Positions 1-6,067 of a DNA stretch of 18,062 bases are shown piece after piece. The first letter of the stretch is position 1, and each line of letters opens with the position of its first letter. Source of the DNA: JBBITW01 sp037440525 (GTDB lineage Bacteria > Desulfobacterota > BSN033 > UBA1163); NCBI GenBank assembly GCA_037440525.1, contig JBBITW010000060.1:1-18062 (forward strand). The letters run 5' to 3'. The position numbers were made by a program, and so were the translations under genes. The notes under the pieces are model-generated. The model made no database searches, had not been told where the DNA came from, and saw only the letters and a program-made list of their open reading frames with translations.

Positions 1-133
1 AATCAAGCATTTTCAGGGTATTAATCATTAGTGCTAAACTATTAGAGGTATCCGCCCGAAGGCTTTTTCACCCCACCTCCCCAGTCTATAAGATTAGATT
101 TAAATACTTTTTCAGAGCTCCCTATGTTTTTCC

Positions 134-162
134 TTGACAAAATTTGAGAAATAATTTACAAA
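134..162 (+). promoter_or_regulatory. Predicted sigma70-type promoter for the whole gene block
   Basis: A perfect TTGACA -35 box lies at 134-139. A 17-base spacer follows, then TACAAA at 157-162, which matches four of six consensus -10 bases. Transcription would start near 169, giving a leader of about 45 bases before the first gene at 215. The surrounding sequence is AT-rich. This is the only convincing promoter I found in the window, and the genes downstream are closely packed on the same strand, so it may drive much of the cluster. No operator repeat was seen around it. The call rests on sequence match only. Confidence 0.5.
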
Positions 163-204
163 GCTTAGTGAATATTTTCTCATAGTAATTAAATATCTGG
201 ATTT

Positions 205-208
205 GGAG
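205..208 (+). promoter_or_regulatory. Ribosome binding site supporting a TTG start
   Basis: GGAG at 205-208 lies six bases before the TTG at 215. An in-frame TGA at 209-211 closes the frame just upstream. The first internal methionine lies far beyond the FAD-binding motif. TTG 215 is therefore the only usable start for the first gene. Confidence 0.7.
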
Positions 209-214
209 TGAAAA

Positions 215-1249
215 TTGACGGAAAATAGGGATGCTTTGATAATTGGAGGGGGGATCTCTGGAATTACCGTCGCCCTCGAGTTAGCCCAGCTTGGAATACC
301 TTCGACAATCATCGAGAGAGAATCTTCTATAGGGGGATTGGCAGGCTCTTTCTGCTGCAAGGCATCAGAGGCATGCAATAAATGTTTTGCCTGTGTGGTG
401 GACAAAAGGATTTTTGAAATCCAGAATCGAAAAGAGATTTCCATCCTTACACAAACAGAACCTGTAGGATTTAAAGATGGCGATGGAGGGTATAGTGTCA
501 CTTTAAAAAGGGGAACAAAGAGATTTGAACTCAACCCTTCAGCCATTGTGATTGCAGTTGGTATAGAGCCCTATGATGCCTCTCAAAAGGTTGAGTATGG
601 GTATGGTCGCTTTAAAAATGTTATTACGGCCAAGGACCTCGATGAAATGTTACGCTTCAAAGGTAAGCTATTTCGTCCTTCCGATGGAGAGAAGCCAAAA
701 ACCATTGCCTTCTTTCAGTGTGTTGGGAGCAGGGACGAATCTATTGGTAACCTCTACTGTTCTCAGGTCTGTTGTGCTTATGCCCTCCGCTTGATAAAGG
801 CGATTCGATATGAACATCCTGGAATAAATATCACATTCTTCTACATGGATATTCAGCCTGCAGGTCAATCATTTCATAATCTCCTCGATTCCTGCCGAAG
901 GGACAGGGGTATCCGCTTTATCAGAAATCTTCCATCAAAGGTCTATTACTCTCCGCTTCATGATACCCTTAGGGTAAGATTGATAGATTCTGAAAAAGGA
1001 GAGGTTCTGGAAGAAACATTTGATTTAATTGTCCTCTCTGTTGGAATGGTTATCGGTAAAAATAAAAACTCCATCACCAAACTATTTTCTTTAGAGTTTA
1101 CAGAGGATGGTTTCCTGAAAAAGCCATCACCCGAAAAAGGTATCTTTATTGCCGGGGCATGTAGTGGACCCAAGGATATTGATCGTTCAATAATCCATGC
1201 AAAGGCCACAGCCTATGAAGTTGAACAATATCTGAAAGGAAAAGATTAA
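215..1249 (+). CDS. Small HdrA-like FAD/Fe-S oxidoreductase (HdrA module A, no ferredoxin insert)
   Basis: This 344-residue flavoprotein belongs to the HdrA (heterodisulfide reductase subunit A) family, whose members route electrons through FAD and [4Fe-4S] clusters in cytoplasmic complexes. The FAD-binding GGGISG motif is at residues 11-16. The HdrA cluster signature C169-x12-C182-x3-CC187 is intact. FIAGACSGPKD near 311-321 is the second flavin-contact motif. The protein matches the first half of the two larger HdrA proteins downstream but lacks the ferredoxin domain those carry after the flavin motif. It also has an unusual cysteine-rich stretch, C47, C48, C54, C57 and C60, where the larger proteins have only two cysteines. 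The start is TTG 215, forced by an in-frame stop at 209-211. Its TAA is followed directly by the ATG of the next gene in the same frame. Its role is probably as partner of that next protein in an Hdr-type complex; the partner and substrate are not shown by the sequence. Confidence 0.8.
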   Translation: MTENRDALIIGGGISGITVALELAQLGIPSTIIERESSIGGLAGSFCCKASEACNKCFACVVDKRIFEIQNRKEISILTQTEPVGFKDGDGGYSVTLKRGTKRFELNPSAIVIAVGIEPYDASQKVEYGYGRFKNVITAKDLDEMLRFKGKLFRPSDGEKPKTIAFFQCVGSRDESIGNLYCSQVCCAYALRLIKAIRYEHPGINITFFYMDIQPAGQSFHNLLDSCRRDRGIRFIRNLPSKVYYSPLHDTLRVRLIDSEKGEVLEETFDLIVLSVGMVIGKNKNSITKLFSLEFTEDGFLKKPSPEKGIFIAGACSGPKDIDRSIIHAKATAYEVEQYLKGKD

Positions 1250-2962
1250 ATGGCTCGAATCGCAGTTTTTATTGATTCGATGAACGAAACAATCCCTTCC
1301 TCCCTTATAAAGAGAATCTCTTCATTCATCGAAAAGATTCCTGAGCTTGCCTTTTCTATTGAAGAGAAGGATCTCTCCTCCCCTGATGCCATTCAAAGAA
1401 TGTTCAAATATCTCGAGAGAGGTGATGCTGATAGAATTTTGATCATCGGAGGAAGTCCAAAAATCTATGAGAAATCATTCAATAAGTGTGGATTTCCCAT
1501 TCCAATAAATCCCTACCTATTCAGTGTAGCAAATATTAGGGAAGAAGCCCTTTTGACTACCATTGGCGAGGAAGAGGCCTCAGAAAAGGCCCTGGAGATA
1601 ATACGCAAATCAGTTCAAACTGTATCTTTAACAAAACCCATAGATACCCAATCCATTTCTCTTAAACCTGAGGTTCTGGTCATAGGAGGGGGAATATCGG
1701 GTATATCTGTTTCCTTAGCACTCGCTCGATCAGGAATCCATGTTAACCTTATTGAAAAGGAGAAAGAGATTGGAGGTAAGGCCCTCAGTATAAGATTTTT
1801 TTATAATAATCTTCAAGATGCACAGGCGTGGATTAAGGAGAGGATTTCTGAGGCATATCATAATCCCAATATCAATATATTTACACAGAGCGAACTCATC
1901 CATCTTGAAGGTAAATTAGGACGTTTTAAGGCAAAGATTCGGAGATTTGACCGAACTGAAATAGTGCTTTCACCTTCTGTAATTATTGTTGCCGCAGGAT
2001 TTGAAATATATCGTGAAAGAAAAGGAATCCTTGCTCACAAAAGGGTCATAAACCTCTCTGAAATGGAAAGATTAATCTCAGAAACCAGAGGCCCTGATAT
2101 TCAATGGGATGGAAGAGAGATCCAATATGTGACATTCCTACTTGACGATGTAAATGAGGATATCAAAATCGATTCAATCAATGCAATCAAACAGGCTTAT
2201 ATTCTCCAGGGAAAATTTAAATGTCAGGTCTCAATCTTATGTAAAGATGTGAAGGTCTCTTCCGATGGAATGGAGCGCCTTTACAGAAAGGCAAGAGAGC
2301 AGGGTGTGCTCTTCTTCAAATATGAAGAAGACCCTAAGCTATCCATTGTCAACGGACATATCCAGATAGACCTGAAAGACACTTCGGCTATTAAAAAGGA
2401 AGAACAATGGCCAATATCAATTCTTTCCGATCTTCTGGTTGTGGGAGAAGCCTTCATTCCCAATCGAGAAACTGAAATTCTCTCCGAGCTTCTCCATATC
2501 AATACTGGGGGCCGTGGCTTTCTTATGGAAGATAACCCACAACTGATGCGAATACGATCCAATCGCAGGGGAATCTTTCTACTGGGTGCATGCCGATTCC
2601 CCCAAGAAATCTCAGAGACCCTTATCGAATCAAGGGCAGTAGCACAGGAAATAATAGCCCTCCTAAAAAATGGGGAATACACATACGACCTTTCTGTGGC
2701 AGAGGTTGATCCCAAAAAATGTGCACTCTGTTATACCTGTCCGAGGCTCTGCCCCCACTATGCCATAACAATAGAAAGATATGCAGAAAGGAATGTATAT
2801 ATAGATTCAGTGAAAGGGGATAGAACAAATTACTGGGCAGCCAGGGTAGATCCTGCCTCATGTTTTGGATGCGGAATCTGTGTGGGGGAATGCCCTGCAA
2901 AGGCCATAACCCTTCACCATCTGAGGGATGAACAGATTTACGCTCAGATGGGGCTTACGTAA
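1250..2962 (+). CDS. Degenerate HdrA-like flavoprotein with C-terminal 2x[4Fe-4S] ferredoxin domain
   Basis: This 570-residue protein matches the second module of the large HdrA downstream in order and length. It has an N-terminal domain (about 1-125), a flavin domain with GGGISG at 146-151, and a C-terminal ferredoxin domain with C491xxC494xxC497xxxC501P and C538xxC541xxC544xxxC548P. The two upstream cluster sites of the family have gone. CHCG reads as I-D-S-M, YTCS as a cysteine-free stretch near 40-48, and ASCSPR as GGSPK at 67-71, although the following SVANIRE segment is retained. The CxnCx3CC signature of the flavin domain has no cysteines at 292-312. It therefore probably keeps flavin and two ferredoxin clusters only. 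AAAGGA at 1235-1240 can serve as its ribosome site. It may be a structural or electron-relay half of a split HdrA formed with the preceding gene. Loss of ligands makes bifurcation by this subunit itself unlikely (inference). Confidence 0.8.
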   Translation: MARIAVFIDSMNETIPSSLIKRISSFIEKIPELAFSIEEKDLSSPDAIQRMFKYLERGDADRILIIGGSPKIYEKSFNKCGFPIPINPYLFSVANIREEALLTTIGEEEASEKALEIIRKSVQTVSLTKPIDTQSISLKPEVLVIGGGISGISVSLALARSGIHVNLIEKEKEIGGKALSIRFFYNNLQDAQAWIKERISEAYHNPNINIFTQSELIHLEGKLGRFKAKIRRFDRTEIVLSPSVIIVAAGFEIYRERKGILAHKRVINLSEMERLISETRGPDIQWDGREIQYVTFLLDDVNEDIKIDSINAIKQAYILQGKFKCQVSILCKDVKVSSDGMERLYRKAREQGVLFFKYEEDPKLSIVNGHIQIDLKDTSAIKKEEQWPISILSDLLVVGEAFIPNRETEILSELLHINTGGRGFLMEDNPQLMRIRSNRRGIFLLGACRFPQEISETLIESRAVAQEIIALLKNGEYTYDLSVAEVDPKKCALCYTCPRLCPHYAITIERYAERNVYIDSVKGDRTNYWAARVDPASCFGCGICVGECPAKAITLHHLRDEQIYAQMGLT

Positions 2963-3009
2963 ACCCCCTGTTTGCTCCAGAATAAATTTGATATTCAAGA
3001 TTTACTCTC

Positions 3010-3014
3010 AGGAG
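3010..3014 (+). promoter_or_regulatory. Ribosome binding site deciding the mvhD-like start
   Basis: AGGAG at 3010-3014 is five bases before ATG 3020. The resulting N-terminus (MSGFEPKI) matches that of the second MvhD in the window (MSFEPKI). This favours ATG 3020 over an upstream in-frame TTG at 2972, which has no comparable site. Confidence 0.75.
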
Positions 3015-3019
3015 TTGAT

Positions 3020-3436
3020 ATGTCAGGCTTTGAACCTAAGATAATTGCCTTTTGCTGTGATCAATCTGGATACCCTTCCCTGGACATGGCCGAAAGATTG
3101 GGACTCAGGCTTCCCAAAAACGTAGAGTTCGTCCGTGTCCCGTGTGCAGGGAGGATTGAAACAATCTATTTATTAAGAGCCCTGGAGAGAGGTACAGATG
3201 GGATATTGATCTTTGCATGTTATGAAGAGAACTGTCAATTTCTTCGGGGAAACCTCCGCGTAAAGGGCCGTTTATCCTATGCCCACAGGGTTCTCGAAAA
3301 GATTGGATTAGAAAAGGAACGTCTTGAAATCTGTCATCTTGCCACAAACAGCGGTGCCAGATTCGCAGAGGTTCTTCGGAGAAAATCTGATGCCCTCAAG
3401 AAATTAGGGCCAAACCCATTTACACAAAAGATATAA
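3020..3436 (+). CDS. mvhD: MvhD-like iron-sulfur protein with altered cluster ligands
   Basis: This 138-residue protein belongs to the MvhD/FrhD family (hydrogenase iron-sulfur subunit), a small adapter whose [2Fe-2S] cluster passes electrons to HdrA. Length is near the archaeal MvhD norm of about 140. Compared with the second MvhD in this window, three ligand positions are kept: C42 (PCAGR), C67 and C72 (ACYEENC). The N-terminal CxxC is changed to CCDQS, with C12 and C13 present and Ser16 in place of the second cysteine. The cluster may be differently ligated or less stable. It follows the split HdrA pair, as MvhD follows HdrA downstream, so it is probably the adapter for that pair. No hydrogenase subunit gene is visible, so its donor is unknown. 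Family assignment is firm; function of this variant is inferred. Confidence 0.85.
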   Translation: MSGFEPKIIAFCCDQSGYPSLDMAERLGLRLPKNVEFVRVPCAGRIETIYLLRALERGTDGILIFACYEENCQFLRGNLRVKGRLSYAHRVLEKIGLEKERLEICHLATNSGARFAEVLRRKSDALKKLGPNPFTQKI

Positions 3437-3590
3437 ATTCTTCTGTCTTTGGTTTGGAAGGATTAAAAAGAATAATCTCCCCAACCCCTCTTTAGAAAAG
3501 AGGGGTTGAAAAATGGTTTTAAAAACGAAGCGGAAAATTTTTAAAAAAGAGGGGAAAAGGAATATCAGGGTTTATAAACAGGAGGAATAG
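3437..3590 (+). other. Intergenic region between the first Hdr module and metV
   Basis: This 154-base gap is the largest in the cluster after the leader. It is AT-rich and has no credible open frame. It holds a perfect inverted repeat at 3482-3508, a second copy of its right arm at 3546-3554, the 10-base palindrome GTTTATAAAC at 3570-3579, and the strong AGGAGGA ribosome site of metV at 3580-3586. No clear -35/-10 pair was seen, so metV is probably transcribed from upstream. Confidence 0.6.
3482..3508. repeat. Perfect 12-bp inverted repeat (strong hairpin)
   Basis: CAACCCCTCTTT at 3482-3493 pairs perfectly with AAAGAGGGGTTG at 3497-3508 across a three-base loop (AGA). The arms include a GGGG/CCCC core, so the RNA hairpin should be stable. 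It is not followed by a run of T on either strand, so it is not a classic intrinsic terminator. It may protect or process the transcript, attenuate, or be a member of a dispersed palindromic repeat family. A second AAAGAGGGG at 3546-3554 could compete for the left arm. Confidence 0.75.
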
Positions 3591-4262
3591 ATGATTAAAG
3601 CTGAACAGAAACCTTTGGATGAGATATTGAGATATATAGATCCTTATAATAAAATTTTGCTTTCTGGATGTGGAGCCTGTGTAACAGTATGCCATGCTGG
3701 AGGCGAAAAGGAGGTTGAACTTCTTGCATCTTCTTTAAGAATGGCAAGAAAGAAATTGGGTAAACCTATCGAAATCCTTGAAATCACACCAGCACGTCAA
3801 TGCGAACCTGAATTTGCTATGGAACTTAAAGAGATGGTTGAAAATGTTGAGGCTGTACTCTCCGTAGCCTGTGGGGTTGGTGTTCAGACACTTGTCCGCC
3901 ATTATCCAAAAAAACCAATATTTCCTGGAGTAAATACAACATTTCTGGGTGAGACATTGATCCACGGTATCTGGGAAGAAAGATGTCAGGCCTGTGGCAA
4001 TTGCATTCTCGAAAAGACAGGAGGGATATGCCCTATATCCCGATGTGCAAAACAACTCCTAAACGGTCCCTGTGGAGGGTCATCAAAGGGAAAGTGTGAG
4101 ATCAAGAAGGAGGCAGACTGTGCCTGGCAACTTATCTACGATAGAATGAAGAGTCTTGGACAGCTCCATAGACTTGAAGAGATAATCCCGGCAAAGAGAT
4201 GGGGCGTGGAATCGAGGGACAGTGGCTTGAGAAGAATTCTAAGGGAGGATCTAAAGATATGA
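3591..4262 (+). CDS. metV: MetV, cysteine-rich partner of methylene-THF reductase
   Basis: This 223-residue protein is MetV, the small Fe-S (and possibly zinc) protein that accompanies acetogen-type MetF. In that system MetV is thought to bring electrons to the FAD of MetF for interconversion of methylene- and methyl-tetrahydrofolate. Visible motifs are C27xxC30xxxC34 at the N-terminus (SGCGACVTVCHAGG), C71 (ARQCEPE), C94, and the C-terminal cluster-like set C132xxC135xxC138, C147, C152, C161, C169 and C177, with the family's NGPCGG segment at 158-163. Translation starts at ATG 3591, five bases after AGGAGGA. The TGA overlaps the ATG of metF in an ATGA, indicating translational coupling and a likely stoichiometric complex. 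No oddities were seen; it is the only MetV in the window although two MetF-like proteins follow. Confidence 0.93.
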   Translation: MIKAEQKPLDEILRYIDPYNKILLSGCGACVTVCHAGGEKEVELLASSLRMARKKLGKPIEILEITPARQCEPEFAMELKEMVENVEAVLSVACGVGVQTLVRHYPKKPIFPGVNTTFLGETLIHGIWEERCQACGNCILEKTGGICPISRCAKQLLNGPCGGSSKGKCEIKKEADCAWQLIYDRMKSLGQLHRLEEIIPAKRWGVESRDSGLRRILREDLKI

Positions 4263-5182
4263 AGGCAGGGAGTAATCTTGAGAAGATTTTATCAAAGGGA
4301 ATTTTTGCTGTTACAGGTGAATTAGGTCCTCCAAAGGGTAATGATGTGAGTGTGGTTAAAAGAAAGGCAGAACTCCTGAGAGGTTATGTTGATGCTATAA
4401 ATGTTACAGATAATCAGACAGCCATTGTCCGTATGTCGAGTATTGCCACTTCAAGTCTTCTCGTTCAAATGGGATTAGAGCCAGTTATGCAGATGACAAC
4501 GAGGGACAGAAATCGCATTGCCATCCAGAGTGATATCTTTGGGGCAACTGCACTGGGCATAAAGAATATGCTCTGCCTTACAGGGGATCACCACACATTT
4601 GGAAATCAGGTTGATTCAAAGAATGTTCACGACCTCGATTCCATTCAACTAATTGATTGCGTCAGAACCATGAGAGACAATGGAACCCTCCTCGGTGGGG
4701 AGGAAAAGATTGAGGGGGAGATAAAAATATTCATAGGTGCGGCAGAGAATCCCTTTGGAGATCCATTTGAATTCCGGGTCATCCGTTTGGCCAAAAAGGC
4801 CAAGGCAGGGGTTGACTTCATCCAGACCCAGTGCATCTATGATATGGATCGCTTCAAGGAATGGATGAAGATGGTGAGAGATCGTGGCCTTCATGAAAAG
4901 GTCCACATTCTGGCAGGTGTTACCCCACTTAAATCTGGAGGTATGGCTCGATACATGGCAAAGAATGTCTCTGGTATTATAATCCCCGATGAGATCATTG
5001 ACAGAATTGTTAAGGCTAAGAAACCGGCTGAGGAAGGGATTAAATTATGTGTCGAGCAAATCCAGCAACTCAAAGAGATCGAAGGAGTCCACGGGGTGCA
5101 TATCATGGCCATTGAGTGGGAACAGATGGTAAGTCAGATCGTAGATATGGCAGGATTGCTACCTCGACCCAAGATCGAATAG
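4259..5182 (+). CDS. metF: Methylenetetrahydrofolate reductase MetF (canonical copy)
   Basis: This 307-residue FAD TIM-barrel protein of the MetF family catalyses methylene-THF to methyl-THF in the methyl branch of the Wood-Ljungdahl pathway, or the reverse when the pathway runs oxidatively. Residues aligning with the E. coli catalytic or folate-contact positions are present: Glu21 in GELGPPKG (E. coli Glu28), Asp110 in LTGDHH (Asp120) and Gln191 in IQTQCIYD (Gln183). The TTRDRNRIAIQSD motif at 80-92 is as in acetogen enzymes. An in-frame start at 4199 exists inside metV. ATG 4259 is preferred because it forms an ATGA overlap with metV and follows GGGAGG at 4243-4248. As in other MetV-dependent enzymes, electrons probably come from the MetV/Hdr proteins rather than directly from NADH (inference). 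Confidence 0.93.
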   Translation: MKAGSNLEKILSKGIFAVTGELGPPKGNDVSVVKRKAELLRGYVDAINVTDNQTAIVRMSSIATSSLLVQMGLEPVMQMTTRDRNRIAIQSDIFGATALGIKNMLCLTGDHHTFGNQVDSKNVHDLDSIQLIDCVRTMRDNGTLLGGEEKIEGEIKIFIGAAENPFGDPFEFRVIRLAKKAKAGVDFIQTQCIYDMDRFKEWMKMVRDRGLHEKVHILAGVTPLKSGGMARYMAKNVSGIIIPDEIIDRIVKAKKPAEEGIKLCVEQIQQLKEIEGVHGVHIMAIEWEQMVSQIVDMAGLLPRPKIE

Positions 5183-5194
5183 AGGAGAGAACCT

Positions 5195-6067
5195 ATGTCA
5201 TTCAAAGAAAAATTGGAGTCGGGAAAGTTTGTGGTCTTGGCAGAACTTCAACCCCCGAAGGGAATCGACCTCTCGGAGATTTATGAAAATGCAGAGCGTT
5301 TAAAAGGACGTGTAGATGCCCTAAATATCCCCGACATGCAGAATGCAATTATGAGATTAGGTTCACTTGCTCTCTGTTCATTGTTAAAAACAAAAGGGAT
5401 GGATGTTATCTTTAATCTATCCTGTAGCAACAGAAACAGATTGGCCCTCCAGTCAGAGCTTCTTAATGCCTCTGCCTTAGGTCTTGAAAATGTATTTCTC
5501 CTCCATGGAGATCATCCATCCATAGGTGACCACTTTGAGGCACAACCTGTATTCGATCTCGATCTCATGGGACTCCTTGGAGCGGTAAAAAGGTTACAGG
5601 AAGGTTATGACCTGATGGGTAACGATCTCAAAGGAAAACCAAAATTTTTTGTTGGCACAGAAGTAAATGCCTCAGCCAAGGGACATATCCTCGACTTAGA
5701 GATTATGGATATGGAAAAAAAGATCCGCCTTGGTGCAGAATTCTTCTTAACAAAATCCATTTATGACGTGGGCCTCCTTGAGAACTTTATGAAAAAGGTC
5801 TCCCATTTTAAAGTCCCTATTATCGTGGGTATCACCCTTCTGAAATCGGTTGGGATGGCACGCTATATGAATAAACATATAGAGGGAACATTTATCCCGG
5901 AGCCCCTGATTGATCGCTTGATGAAGGCATCGGATAAACAGAAGGCATGTATTGAGATTGCCTCTGAGCTCATCAAAGAGGTAAGACCCCTTTGCCAGGG
6001 GGTACAGATAATCCCCATTGGCTGGGAAAATTTGATACCCACCATCCTCGACTATACTGGAGCATGA
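5195..6067 (+). CDS. MetF-like paralogue with altered folate-site residue
   Basis: This 290-residue protein is a second MetF-family TIM barrel, directly following metF and starting at ATG 5195 after GAGGAG at 5182-5187. It aligns with metF along its whole length. Glu17 (AELQPPKG) and Asp106 (LHGDHP) keep the catalytic Glu and Asp positions. Lys187 replaces the folate-contacting Gln (LTKSIYD versus QTQCIYD). RDRNR reads as SNRNR at 79-82, and the TPLKSGG loop reads as TLLKSVG. FAD binding is plausible; folate binding or catalysis may be changed. It may be a structural or regulatory partner of MetF, or an enzyme for another one-carbon carrier. It is not decayed: the frame is open, the ribosome site is good, and it is coupled to the next gene by an ATGA overlap. 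Family is certain; activity is unknown. Confidence 0.88.
   Translation: MSFKEKLESGKFVVLAELQPPKGIDLSEIYENAERLKGRVDALNIPDMQNAIMRLGSLALCSLLKTKGMDVIFNLSCSNRNRLALQSELLNASALGLENVFLLHGDHPSIGDHFEAQPVFDLDLMGLLGAVKRLQEGYDLMGNDLKGKPKFFVGTEVNASAKGHILDLEIMDMEKKIRLGAEFFLTKSIYDVGLLENFMKKVSHFKVPIIVGITLLKSVGMARYMNKHIEGTFIPEPLIDRLMKASDKQKACIEIASELIKEVRPLCQGVQIIPIGWENLIPTILDYTGA

Noticed and set aside
54..68. GCC-CGAA-GGC followed by TTTTT as a terminator of an upstream gene
   Set aside because: The stem is only three base pairs; a U-run alone is not enough to call a terminator.
112..546. A 144-residue open frame on the minus strand across the start of the first gene
   Set aside because: It overlaps the HdrA-like gene antisense, including its FAD motif, has no recognisable domain, and would need transcription against all neighbours.
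2972..3019. Longer mvhD-like protein starting at TTG 2972
   Set aside because: ATG 3020 has AGGAG at the right distance and gives an N-terminus matching the other MvhD; the extra 16 residues have no counterpart.
4199..4258. metF starting at ATG 4199 inside metV
   Set aside because: It would overlap metV by 64 bases. The extra residues do not resemble MetF, and ATG 4259 makes an ATGA overlap with a nearby GGGAGG.
5992..6063. Histidine kinase starting at an in-frame ATG within the second metF gene
   Set aside because: It overlaps the MetF paralogue by 76 bases and adds residues without PAS character; ATG 6064 at the ATGA junction is more typical.
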